From contig VSJF01000011.1 of assembly GCA_009739215.1 (NCBI GenBank), positions 310,001-374,000 on the forward strand: a DNA stretch of 64,000 nt, written 5' to 3'. The notes under the pieces are model-generated. The model saw only the letters and a list, made by a program, of their open reading frames with translations. It was not told the origin of the DNA and searched no databases. Below are positions 23,354 through 35,439 of the stretch, in pieces (the stretch's first letter is position 1; each line of letters begins with the position of its first letter). The DNA is from Floccularia luteovirens (taxonomy: Eukaryota > Basidiomycota > Agaricomycetes > Agaricales > Squamanitaceae). Position numbers and translations under genes: made by a program.

Positions 23354-25084
23354 GTTCTGGGATGATTGTCAAGGTCTGAATTATTAGCACTTGTCACTTA
23401 TGTATAGTTAGTGGCATAAATACGATCTGTTTCATCAATTGTGAAAAGTATCCACATTGATAGGTGCAATGGATGGTTCTCATCACTGCCCTTCATCAGG
23501 GGCAAGGAAAATTTTTATAGATGCAAAACATAGTGTCCAAGGGAGACCCACAAAGAACAAGTTGGCCTTTTGCCCATAATATTGTACATTTGATGCTAAA
23601 GCATAGGAGATGGGGTTCCAATAAGCATTCCCCTAGTGAATACTGTACTGCGAATTGCAATGTCCATTATAGTGTGGTAACCACATGTTACACAGCATTG
23701 ATACTCCAAGCCCTGTCAAAATTTCAAAGCATTAATATCAACTATCTGATCAATGATGTGATGAAGAGATCGATACTTGGGGGTATGGGCCATTGCTCTG
23801 CATGGCATATCCAAGTCCATTATTGGAATATTACAATTATCTACTAAACTCATAGCATGGTATTTAGGTCATAGAATTTTAGTTACACACTTAGCAAAAC
23901 ATACAATTGTTTTTTTAATCTTGAAAATAAGCATCTTTAAACTGCCTCATTTGGATATTCATATCATAGTTGGATTGCATAATACTTAAGATGTAGATCA
24001 GCTAGTTAAGGGACGAAGCAATGCACATAAGGCCTCATTAAAATCATATTATTTGTATTCTAAGATAAAGGAAGAATAACAATGACAACAAGGGAATACT
24101 ATGTATGTGAACAGAGCTTTAAAATTGATTTTTTCCTGCATGAAAACATATCAGCAGTGCCATAATAACTTACCAATTCAACCAAGTCATAGTCAGGATG
24201 AAATGCGAATTGATCCAAGCATAGAAACACATCAGAATTGTCAAAAGCAACTTAAATCTGCTAAAAGACAGTCAAAAATGCGAAGACATGAAGGAAAATA
24301 TACCATTTCTCACCCAAAACTTGTCCAAATCTTTTAGCATCAAATTCTACACCTTTCAATCAACTAGAAGCATCTCAGATCCACAATATACACAGCAGGC
24401 ATCACAGAGGAAATGAAGAAAACATGAAATCCGAAGGTTAAAATGCATTTTCCCACGGTTGCAATACTCACCACACTCACTACGATAACGCGAAATCAAA
24501 TCAAGCACAGCTTTTCTGATCACATCAAAACACGCATCAAAGTATTTTAAGCAGTGTACAATTCAAATTTTGCAATGTAAACACTCTACAGACTGCATTT
24601 CTTGACACTACCTTTCGCAAATTTGCATATAAGTTCTCCTCAACATCCTCTTTCGATCTATACCAAATGCGAGCATTTCTGTCCACTCATTCTCTTTAAA
24701 ATCGACATTCATTCAACGAAACGTTCCCTAACTAATCACCTACATTACTTGATACACCAATACTATCATATGTTACAATGTACCTCTTCTCTAATATACA
24801 CATATTCCCTATACAACAAACCTCCTGCCTTTTGCTCTCCCTTCTCCACAATCTGTACCTTTTTTACACTAATGTACCAGATACAATATAAAATTAATGG
24901 TTTTGAAGACAAGTCAAAACCACTCAACTAACATTCTCAAAACAAAAACAAAACAAAAAAAAATTTCCTCACCTTCTTCCCAATGAACCATAGCAGGTTT
25001 TGTCATGCAGAAAAGATAGCCTTACATCCCTGATATATAGTAAACAGCACATTGTCTGAGGGCATACACACTTCAGCAAAACCA
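23354..25084. other. AT-rich region without recognised gene
   Basis: The first ~400 bases are the duplicated upstream flank of copy B (block B). The rest is AT-rich sequence with short open frames of low complexity and no motif I recognise. It begins the transposon-rich part of the window. Confidence 0.4.
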
Positions 25085-25290
25085 TTTTTCCCACATCAAG
25101 CTTAAGATGAACACAAAATGTGTATGCCAATTATCATGTGCACAATTCCCATGTCAAGCTTGAAATGAATGAAAACTGCCTTGGCCAATTATTACATGCA
25201 AAGTTCCCATGTCAAGCTTGGAACAAACACAAAATGTCAGTGCCAATTATCACATGCACATTTTCCCATGTCAAGCTTGAAACAAACAAA
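25085..25290. repeat. Tandem repeat, about 60-bp unit, roughly 3.5 copies
   Basis: The phrase cccatgtcaagcttga or a near copy recurs at about 25091, 25147, 25207 and 25266, each followed by gaacaaacacaaaatg-like and ccaattatcacatgcac-like words. The unit is about 56-60 bp. No coding role is evident. Confidence 0.75.
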
Positions 25291-25406
25291 AAATCCTGGT
25301 TATAAGACCAACTCCTTATGGACTTGGAACTTATCTTCATTCGAATGATACACATGGATACACTCTTGTTTGTTTGGTTACAACTTCGAGGCAAATAACA
25401 CTAGTG

Positions 25407-25631
25407 TTAACTTGCGAGCTGTGATACCGACATGATTTTGTTGTTGAAATGGAGTAGTTCATCAGGATCTGTTGACCAACGAGGATCAGATGAACTGTTT
25501 AGATGAATCTTATCCAAGGAATCTCTGCTAATTGATTTGCAGATATCGTCACAGAGTTGTTCCAAGTCCATGATGACTATTCCTTTTAGAATGGGTTTGA
25601 TAAGGGTTGTTGCATGGAGAGACAATGCTAA
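25407..25631 (-). mobile_element. Ty3-type pol fragment (RNase H-integrase linker)
   Basis: A minus-strand frame contains KIHLNSSSDPRWSTDPDELL, which matches the linker seen just before the integrase zinc domain in agaricomycete Ty3 elements (SDPRWS then a line of LND-x-IYVP type; here HFNNKIMSV). It stops abruptly at the edge of the LTR starting at 25632. It is a leftover of another element, opposite in direction to the pol of the neighbour. Confidence 0.6.
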
Positions 25632-26236
25632 TGTTACCGTTTGGGGTTTGGGCATTGTCGTTTACTGGTCTCATCTTAGGTGTGTCCGGGTTAGGAAACA
25701 GTTGGGATTTTGCTAGTCAGATTTCCCTAGTGCAATGGTAGGTTACGCTACCACACAGATTACAAACCACCTGTCAGGGTCTCTCTGAGGTCAGTTACAG
25801 AGGTAGGGACAGCCAGGTGTTTCAGGCTATATGGTGTCATCCGTGCTGTTATTTACAACGATCTTGCTGTCCTAGACAAGGGAGAGAGAGTCACTTAGTG
25901 GTTACTGGGGTAACAGAGTAATTGCTTGTGTTAGGAGGTACTCGAAACTAAGATCAAGCTGAGGCTTGACTGTAGTTTCACACTACTTAAATACAAGTAT
26001 GCTACTTCTAATAATAAACTATTGTGTGCTTGCTCAGTAAGCTACGAGTCAGCGCAGAGTCATATAGAAGTATCTACAAGTCATTTAGAAGCTTACACAA
26101 GTCACTACGAGTTAATAGAAGTAGAATGCAAGTCATATACAAAATGTGTATGGGAAATAACAAACGAGGCGGGAACACGTTGCGCATGCGTTCTAAAGTC
26201 CAGGGAGATAGCACGTATCCGGATAAGGTCATAACA
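25632..26236 (+). repeat. Element 1, left LTR
   Basis: Starts TGTTACCG and ends GGTCATAACA (TG..CA). It has a TTAAATA box near 25985 that could be TATA-like. Same length as its partner at 30227-30831, with mostly transition differences. Confidence 0.85.
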
Positions 26237-26551
26237 CTTGATAGTAAGCATGTTGAAGTTGTATTGAGGGTAGGAAGTGGTGTCAAGGTATTGCTGAGTG
26301 GTTTCGAAGGGTTTGAAAGGTTGAACTTGGGGTTCCCCTTACAGGCTTGCCTTCTAGACCAGAATCAAACTGCTAATGATGCCTTTCATGCTGCAACCCA
26401 ACCTCTGTTCTTAGTCCCCATAAATCCACCTTGATCCACATTCACTTTTCGCACCAATAGTAATCTTCTATCCCAACCTCAGTTCCCAGTCCCAGCTGCA
26501 TCTGTGACTGCCCCTAAACCTCTTACAGCAGTTTATCGCCCCATTCCCATG

Positions 26552-29500
26552 GATGTTGATGTTGCGAAACGCCGCACCTTGGCCTCGATGACATGTCGAT
26601 GTTGTGGTGAACCAGGGCATCTTGTACGAGAATGCTCAAGGGCTTTTGACATTTGATACATATCAGGGGAGGAACGAGAGGAATGAATACAACACCTCCT
26701 TACTACAGCAGATATTGCAAATGCAAACCCAGAGGTTGAAACAGCCCTTGAAACACAGGACATCGCAGTGGGACTAGCAGAGGAGGATTTTCCCTCAAGC
26801 AGCAGGTGAATAGTGCACTCCCACTGCTTGTAACAAATCATTTCAGTGCCCTTGTTGTAGAAGATAGTCATGAATGCATTTCTGATTGTGATTCTTCTAT
26901 GCTTGAGCTCGAAACAACTTATGTTGCACCAAATAACCCTGCCTCGATATCTCATTGCAAACGTTGGGAGCACCTGCTACCTAAACAGTATATCATTGCC
27001 ACCACACCTAGCCCTAATTCATTATACCTAAAGGTAGAGATCGAGATGACCAACACACACAAACGCAAGGCAATCCGAGCCCTACTTGACAGTGGAGCAA
27101 CTGGCCTGTTTATTGACTCTGAGTATATGAAATTGAACTGGATTGCAACATGCAAATTGACTTGTTCAATCCCTGTCTACAATGTTGATGGCTCTCCCAA
27201 TAATGCTGGTGCCATCTCAGAGGTTGTAGATGCCATACTTCATTTCAAGGATCATACTGAATGTGCTCAACTTGCAGTCACGAAACTAGGATGACAACAC
27301 CTCATTCTGGGGTATACCTGGCTTCGAGAACACAACCCAGAGGTCGATTGGTCTACTCAGGAGGTCAAGATGAGTCGCTGTCCAGCACAATGCAGTACCT
27401 GCCGTGCTGAAATGAAACAGGATTGTGTGATTCGACAGGCCAATGCTTGATGCATTTGAACCTGTCAGTCTGGCCCTGATCCAGTATTCGATGATGTTGA
27501 AACAACTCTTGAAACACAGGATGAAACTCCATTACTGGAGGAGGGAGACTGCCTTTTTGCCACCTATATGAATACAAATGAGCAGTATATTTGTGCAAGT
27601 GCAACCACCTCACAACGCTTGGCTGAAGCTTTGCAAAAGGCTCTTGGGACTATTCCCAACAACATCCCAGAGTATCTCCAGGGTTTCGAAGACATCTTCT
27701 CCAAGACATCCTTCGATGCCCTTCCAGAATGAAGAACTTGGGACCATGCGATCGAACTCGAGCCAGGTTCGAAACCAGTATCAATCAAGGTTTACCCTAT
27801 GTCCCCAAATGAACAAAGTGAGCTCAACCAGTTCTTACAGGAGAATCTCACAACAGGTCGCATTCACCCTTCAAAGTCACCTATGGCTTCACCAGTCTTC
27901 TTTATCAAGAAGAAGGATGGATTGCTACAACTAGTACAAGACTATCGAGTACTTAATGCAATGACAATCAAGAATCGATACTCTCTCCTCCTCATTTCAG
28001 ACCTTGTAAACCAACTTCGTGGTGCACAGTACTTCACTAAACTAGATGTAAGGTGGGAATACAATAATGTTTGCATCAAAGAGGGAGATGAGTGGAAGGC
28101 TGCATTTTGCACAAATCATGGGCTGTTCGAACCCCTTGTCATGTTCTTTGGCCTCACAAACAGCTCCTCAACCTTTCAGACACTCATGAATGAAGTATTC
28201 CACGACCTTATTATGCAGGGTTCAGTATGTGTATATCTCAATGACATTCTTATCTACACCAAAACTCTGGAAGAGCATCAAAACATTTCACAATCTGTTC
28301 TTGAGAAACTGTGTGAACACAAACTATACCTCAAACCTGAGAAATGTGATTTCGAACAAACACGGATTGAATACCTTGGTCTCATTATCTCTAAAGGCCA
28401 CATTGAGATGGATCCAGTCAAAGTTGCAGGAGTTGCCCAATGGCCCAAACCAAACCACAAGAAGGAGATGCAGTCCTTCCTTGGTTTTGTGAATTTTTAT
28501 TGCAGGTTCATACAGGACTTCTTGATACTTGCTCAACCCCTTTTTAACCTCACCAAAAAGGACATGCTATGGCAATGGGGGGATGATGAAAACTGTGCAT
28601 TCAAGGCTCTCAAAAAGGCTATTACTTCCACACCTATCTTAATGTTCCCTGACAACTCCCTTCCTTATTGTATCAAAGCAGATAGTTCAGATTTCGCAAC
28701 AGGTGCAGTGCTCTCACAGGTTTCACAGCATGATGACAAGCTACATCCCATTGCCTACTTCTCTAAAAGCCTGAGTCCTGTTGAACAAAACTACAAGATT
28801 CATAACAAGGAGATGCTTGTCATTATTCATGCTCTCGAAGAATGGTGACACTTTCTTGAAGATTCAAAACACAAATTTGAGATCCATACAGATCATAAGA
28901 ACCTAGAGTATTTCATGTCAGCTAAGAAACTAAACCACAGACAGGCTCAATGGTCCCTCTACCTGGCTCGATTTGACTTTACAATGCACTATCATCCAGG
29001 TCAAACCATGGGTAAATCTGATGCATTGTCTCGCAGGGCAGATCATGGTACTGGCAATGAAGACAATTCAAACCTGATTCTCCTGAAACCCGAGTTCTTT
29101 GCAGTATGAGTGCTTTCAGGTCTGGAACTCACTGGAGCTGAGCACAATACACTATGAGACATTCAAAATGCCTTTTGCAATGGCAATCAAGAGGATTTGG
29201 TGGCTCAGGCTGCTCAAGCACTTGAAAAGTCAGGAGGGTCATCTGTGTGCTCTGCAGAATGGTCTAAGTCTGATGGCCTGCTCCACTTCCGAGGCAAGAT
29301 CTATGTGCCTCGAGACCCCAAACTTTGACATTGCATTGTTGAACAACATCATGATATACATATCACAGACTATTCTGGGTGCTGGAAAACTCTTGAACTA
29401 GTGTCTCGCAATTATTGGTGGCCACAAATGTCTAGGTATATTGGGGAATATGTAAAGACTTGCAATCTCTGTCTATGAACCAAATTGCAGCATTGAAAAC

Positions 29501-30210
29501 CAATTGGGGAGCTTCATCCACTCCCCATACCAGAAGCTCAATGGGACACAGTTAGCGTCAACTTCATTGTTGAGCTCCCAGATTCTCATGGCTATGATGC
29601 AATTATGAATATCGTCAACACAGTTTTGAAATGTGCACACTTCATTCCCACAACCACTACAATCACAGCCCTTGGTGCAGCTCGCCTATACCTACATAAC
29701 ATCTGGAAACTGCATGGTCTCCCAAAATGTGTGGTCTCGGATTGAGGACCACAGTTTATCACACAGTTCACTTGAGAACTTTATTGACTCTTAGGGATCA
29801 AACTTGCAGCCACTACTGCTTACCACCCTCAAGGAGATGGTCAGACAGAATGAGTCAATCAGGAACTTGAACAGTACCTGAGGCTCTTTGTGAGTGAAAG
29901 ACAGGATGACTGGGATGATCTACTGCCCCTAGCTGAATTCCAGTACAATAACCATGTCCATTCTGCAACTCAAGAGACTCCCTTCATGCTTAATACAGGT
30001 CAAAACCCTTGCATGGGTTTCAAACCACACCAAACTGCTTCGAACATGGAGACAGTTAATAAATTCAAGCAATGAATGAGTGAGTCATTGGAAGAAGCAA
30101 AGGTAGCACTCTCCAAGTCAAAGAAAGAGATGGCACGATACTATGATCACAGACATGAACCAGCTCCAGTCTTCACACCAGGTGACAAGGTATATCTAGA
30201 TTCAGATGAT
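26552..30210 (+). pseudogene. Element 1 gag-pol remnant
   Basis: Frames in order: gag zinc knuckle (CX2CX4HX4C, about 26590-26637), aspartic protease with LLDSGATGLFIDSEY (about 27085-27130), reverse transcriptase (27799-28400) and RNase H (ADSSDFATGAVLSQ, about 28680). The integrase follows, with SD-GPQF and YHPQGDGQTE-like blocks. In-frame TGA codons occur at 26654, 27292, 27730, 28846, 29476, 29743, 29773, 29851 and 30073. In most, the family residue is Arg, so the ancestral codon was probably CGA. The reverse transcriptase active site reads YLND (28234-28245) instead of Y-x-D-D, so the enzyme would be inactive. The body stops before a chromodomain. Confidence 0.85.
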
Positions 30211-30226
30211 ATTTGAACTACTTGAC

Positions 30227-30831
30227 TGTTACTGTTTGGGGTTTTAGCATCGTTCTTTACTAGTCTCGTCGTAGGTGCATCCGGATTAGGGAGCAGTTGG
30301 GTTTTGCTAGTCAGATTTCCCTAGCGCAATGGTAGGTTACACTACCACACAGGTTACAAACCACCTGTTGGGGTCTCTCTGAGATCAGTTACAGAGGTGG
30401 GGATAGCCAGGCATTTCAGGCTGTACGGTGTTGTCTGTGCCATTATTTACAACGATCTTGTCATCCTAGACAAGAGAGGGAGAGTCACTTAGTTGTCACT
30501 GAGGTAACAGAATAATTGCTCATGTTAAGAGGTATTCGAAACTAAGATCAAGCTGAGGCTTGACTGTAGTTTCGCACTACTTAAATACAAGTATGCTACT
30601 TCTAATAATAGCTAAACGTGTGTCTGCTCAGTAAGCTATGAGTCAGCATGGAGTTATACAGAAGTATCTACAAGTCATTTAGAAGCAGACACAAGTCACT
30701 ACAAGTTAATAGAAGCAGAATGTGAGTCAAATACAAAATGTGTATGGGAAACAAGTAAACGAGGCAGGAACGCGTTGTGCATGCATTCTAAAGTCCAGGG
30801 AGATAGCGCGTATCTGGATAAGGTTATAACA
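30227..30831 (+). repeat. Element 1, right LTR
   Basis: Starts TGTTACTG and ends GTTATAACA. It follows the truncated integrase directly; no purine tract lies before it. The next base begins a truncated copia LTR. Confidence 0.85.
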
Positions 30832-31607
30832 CTCATCATATGCTTTATATGTCATGTGCATTATGACTAAGCATGTTCTTTGATGTTCTACAACATTCTA
30901 CAAGGAACATGTGACTTATGAAACTATCTAGCATGGACCACTATTTACAAATATGCACATACAGTAAATCTGTATATAAGGACTTTGTACTTTGTACTAT
31001 GCCCCTTGTCCAATTACATTGGTAGTAGTCAGTATTAGCCTATAAGCACAATAAGTAAGCTCTAAGGTAAGGTAGTTCCACTCCACTGTGTGTAACACAG
31101 GGCACTGCTCAACAGGGCTGTGGTCACTGGAACTCACCATTGTCCATTGCCACAGGATCTAAATAACATCTCTGAGACAATGATCCTGCTGATGCAGACA
31201 TGGGATGACAAAAATGATGCTGCATTAGGCAGTATAAAGTCAAGGTTATCCTCTGAATTAAACTGGCTTGCTGCAAAAGACAAATGTACCTCTAGTAGTG
31301 CATTGTGGACTTGGTTAGTTGCATAGTATGAGGATCATAGTTTGGGCATCACCTTGAAGCTAGCTCAGAATATAAAGTTCTTCAAGCTTGGTGGTGGAGA
31401 TCCCCAGACTAACTTCTTCTGCCTTAGCAAGATGTTTAGGAGACTGGCAGATGAATCATGTGCTATTCCTGAATTATTGCAAGCTCTATGGGCTATGACA
31501 TCTGTACCAACTCACTGGCAATCTGTCCAGGCAATGCTGCTGCAAAAATATAATATGCAGACCTTGACCCTTCACGACATCACCAATGTAGTCCAGCATC
31601 ATTATGA
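30832..31607 (+). mobile_element. Copia-type remnant (element 4): LTR end plus gag
   Basis: 30832-31114 is the end of a copia LTR in plus direction, ending CTGCTCAACA; its first part is cut off by element 1. A gag-like frame follows (31120-31607: NISETMILLMQTWDDKND, LWTWLVA, stop TAG at 31324, FRRLADESCAIPELLQALWAM). It is homologous to the gag of element 3 and is cut by the LTR at 31608. Confidence 0.75.
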
Positions 31608-31989
31608 TGTTGAGCAGCCATGTGTGCAAGACACAGTGGAGGAACTCAAAGTCTTACCTTGTGCTTACTTAGTTCACACCTTACGGTTAGTCTTACTACT
31701 ACTACCTATAGAATAGGACAAGGGATCTATTCTGCATAAGAGTGTCCTTATATACAGTTCTAGCTGTATGTACATATTTGTGTAAGGGTCCGTGCTATGT
31801 CCGTCATAGTCACATGTCTACTTCATAGAACCTTGTAGAAGGTTATAGAACATGTTTAGTCATATTGCACGTGATGCATAGGGCATAGGGCATATGTGAG
31901 TATAGTCATGTGACACATCATGTGACATATCATCTGACTTATCACCTGACGAATTATGTAATCCATCATGTGATCGTGCTGACACAACA
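31608..31989 (-). repeat. Element 3, 3' LTR
   Basis: Bounded by TGTTGAGCAG and TGACACAACA on the plus strand. It cuts the gag frame of element 4 after HHYD. Confidence 0.85.
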
Positions 31990-34776
31990 CACCCCTTCAC
32001 TTAGTACACTATGTGATGAGATAACTCGAATCATTTAGGTTCTAAGTGGATACTTAATAGTATTAGAGTCAGCAACCAGATCACCTAAGCTTAGTGCTAC
32101 TAATCTGCGATTGAATCAGCAAGACGAGCATATACAAGCATTTGGATATTTCGAAGTGCGACTGGGTGGGGGGATGCAAGCCAAGTCTGCGAATATATTC
32201 AAGCAAGGTGTGAAGTATTTCAGCGACCTGCGAATGTAGCTTCAAGCAGAGCTGCTTTGTGTTTTATCAAGCAAGTGCGATCAAATCAGCAGTGCGATAG
32301 TCCAGGGAGCAGTAAGTGGCGCTTCACTCTTAGAGAAAGATAAATAAGACAATGGAAAGCGATGTAATCAGCTTAATCCACTGAATGGAAACTCAATACC
32401 AAGTTTGCGATTTCTGCGACAAAGTCAAGCAAGAATTCAAGCAAGTCAGCACCTGTTTGGGCGACCTTAGTAGAGAATCAGGGGTGCACTTTTATTTTTG
32501 TCAGCAGATGCGCTAAGAGCAGCAATCGCGACTTCATGTTGAAAGGCTAAAACTCATTGGAAATGGGGCTTACAAGGATTATGGACCTCTAATGCCCAGT
32601 ATGATATGATACGTTTCTTAAAATCTGCAGCTAGATTTGACCCTAGTATTATCGGGTGTTATCTCGAGTATTGACTAGATTTCAACTCGTTGGTTTATAG
32701 TCTTTAGCGCTGATTTGCTATATTGTTTTTAAAGTCTTTCCAGATTGGATATAGCTTTTACCAATAAGACTTGATTTCAAGATTTTTTAAGGTGGTCTAG
32801 AGAGACGAGATAAATCTCAAACAATTAAGTGAGCCATTCAACACCGCTGATGGTGGAGACGGAGTAACATCATCAGCATCAATCTCAATCTAGGTCTTAT
32901 AGATCTTTACTTTCTGATTCTCTTAACTTCTTGTTTATGAGTCTAGGAGAAGACCCAATGTCTGGACAATTAAGTCATAGTCAGCAACCTCTCATGGGCG
33001 ACAAGACAGACATGTTTGTACTAGATTATGAGAGTCAAGATCTCATCAATAATCTATCAAGTATTTCTTTTGCGCTAGTAATGAGCTGCATAAAGATTTA
33101 CTTCCTTTGTGTCCTTGACATCATATCTTTTGATTTCTTCTAGCATATCTTAGAAGTTTAGTAGCTTCTTCGAAGTGCGAGATATCTGGTGATAGAGTCA
33201 TGCAATTGTTGTAACCATCAGGACATAGTTACTTGCATCATTCGTTCTTCTTATCATCCTCAACCTTGGTGTAGGTATCTTATCCAGTAAACATTGCGTT
33301 CGAGCAAGAATAGAGTAGTGTGAATTTCTCTATCTGCATCAAGAACTAATGACTTAGATTTGCATAAAAATGGTGTGAACCAAATGGTGGAAATATCGAC
33401 GATGCAAAGCTTTAATTATCGCGCTTAGAGCTGCGAGTGCAAAGTCTGTTCACCCCTCATCCTGAGCTAGTAGGCTCATTGTGAATACAAAATCCATCTC
33501 CTAGTGATATTATCAGGGAGTCAACATTTAGTATGAGCAAGGTTGGCCGGAAAGGACAGGATGCCGTTTCTTTGCCTATTTCCAGAGTGGTTTTGCTGGA
33601 AATTCCTTGTCAATGGACTCTGAAACCTGAATTCAGTAATTAAACCAGAGGTTTTATGCGACCATATCATAAATCACTTTCGTGACTAGGGAGCTTTTTA
33701 TGTCTCAACCAGATTATTCTAGCAAAGTGTGAAATATTTCAGCGACCTGTGAATTATATCTATATCTGCAGCTTGGTATAGGCACTGATATTCCTGTTTG
33801 GGAGACTAAAGTGGATAGGAGTCTCGTCAGACTCTCCTATGGATTAGGATGTTGGTGTCCTTGGGACTAATTGGGAGAATTTTTTGTGACAAGTAATATT
33901 TTAGTCTGCAATCAACTAAGTTCTCAACCAATTGTCTTAGGTATTTCCCTAAGTTTAATGTTTGGATATCGGAATCAATAGATAATCGAATGTTTGTGAG
34001 AGGGCGAGATAACTCAAAGCCATCACGGGTGGATCTTATCTTATGATGTAAATTTGCTCGTTTCAGATTTGGATTTTTTAAGTGAGAGTTATTGTTGTGG
34101 ATTTGCTTTTTAGGGCAATAGTCCATATCTCCATTTCTGGGTGTTCAAAAATCGTCATCAACTCTTTGGAGCAATTAAATCATCTGCAATTAACAGAGAG
34201 ACAATAGTTGAATCCACTTCAATAAAATTTGAGGTAGAAAGAATTTCCGATTTTAACCATTTAGATTTAGATCATTTAAAGTAACTTTGACTTCCATCAG
34301 TATATGGATATGAAGTATGGGCAATACGCTAGGACACTTAAGTCTTCTGGTCGATTTATACGCTGCCAAAATTGCACAAGAAATGCAGCAATCCAGTGAT
34401 ACTGTGTCTGCAAGTTATGCATCGAATGGTGGTCACCCCTTTCACTGATCAGCAAAGTATTGGTTCATTTCGTAATACACCCCTTCAAATAGATGAATGC
34501 ATAGGCAGCTTGGTATAGTGCCACAAGCATGAGACTAATTGTAGTCATCAAGGGAGAGATTCTACTTTGATACTTGCGATAATGAAATCTGCATAAATGT
34601 CGGTATAGTTGACCAATGCAGAAGCTGTGTTTCAAGCTTGGGAAGGAAAGTCTTACGCATTTAGCTTTCCTCAGAGCAATATTGCGACAGAATGGATGAT
34701 CTGTTCCAATTCTAAAGGTGTGGATTTTCATCTGTGCTCAAATACTCTCGGAGTCTCTATAGTAGAGAATCCAATC
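31990..34776. other. Internal sequence of element 3, 3' part
   Basis: No recognised domain. A short block (gtgaa-tatttcagcgacctg-gaat) appears at about 32208 and 33729, and words such as caagcaagtgcga recur. Minus-strand frames at 33827-34126 and 34465-34731 have no motif I know. The sequence continues beyond element 2 at 41986. Confidence 0.45.
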
Positions 34777-34781
34777 GTCTA
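34777..34781. repeat. Target-site duplication of element 2, left copy
   Basis: GTCTA directly before the left LTR; the same five bases follow the right LTR at 41981-41985. Confidence 0.9.
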
Positions 34782-35358
34782 TGTTATGACCTTATCCGGA
34801 CTTACGATATCTCCCTGGACTTTAGAACAGTTTAAACACACACGTCTTCAACGCGTTCTCCTCATGTTTACCATCTTTAGCACCTTGACTCTTGTGTTTC
34901 ACCTTTTGACTCGCGCGCGCATCTATTTGACTCAACGCGTCTTCTATATGACTAGTAGCGCTTCTATATGACTTGTAGGCTTAGTGATACGCCTCATTGT
35001 AGGCTATTCTTAGTTGTACAGATTATGTATTTAAGATAGCGCAAACTACAGGCAAGCCTCAGCTTGACCTTAGTTTGAATACTGCCTAACACACTTGATT
35101 ATTCTGCTACCTCTGTATGCACTAAGCGAACTCTCCCTCCCTAGTCTAGGATGGCTAGCAAGTTGTATATAATGGCACGCAAGACAGCAAGCAGCCTGAA
35201 ATGCCTGGCTGCCCCCTCCGTTGTAATTGACCTCGACGAGGCCCCCACTAGTGGCAAAAGTAACTAGTTCGAGGACTTTACCCCTCGACGCGCTAGAGAA
35301 ACGTGACTAGCATTCGACTCGACTCCCATTTACAACAATAACATGCATAGCGGTAACA
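34782..35358 (+). repeat. Element 2, 5' LTR
   Basis: Begins TGTTATGACCTTATCCGG and ends AGCGGTAACA. A TATTTAAG box lies near 35030. Same length as the 3' LTR. Confidence 0.92.
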
Positions 35359-35439
35359 AAAGGTCAAGCTGATCGATTGTCACTTCTACAAGCCTGACAA
35401 ACCCCTAACACCATTAACCACCGTGCTCGTTTATGAGCA

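Larger units (their letters stand above)
25632..30831 (+). mobile_element. Degenerate Ty3-type retrotransposon (element 1)
   Basis: Two direct 605-bp LTRs (25632-26236 and 30227-30831) flank a plus-strand gag-pol remnant. Only the end of gag is left (zinc knuckle CRCCGEPGHLVREC near 26590). Protease, reverse transcriptase, RNase H and integrase follow but with many stops. No target-site duplication is visible (gctaa on the left, ctcat on the right), no clear polypurine tract precedes the right LTR, and the flanks belong to different old elements. LTRs differ at many sites, so the copy is old. Its LTRs are homologous to those of element 2 but in the opposite direction relative to pol. Confidence 0.85.

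Noticed and set aside
30832..31989. The two copia LTRs at 30.8-31.1 and 31.6-32.0 kb as ends of one small element
   Set aside because: They are in opposite directions. The right one pairs with the LTR at 44.3 kb as a direct repeat, and the left one belongs to an older truncated copy.
33827..34126. Minus-strand 99-residue ORF as a host gene
   Set aside because: It lies inside element 3, has no start context or known domain, and continues into stop-rich sequence.
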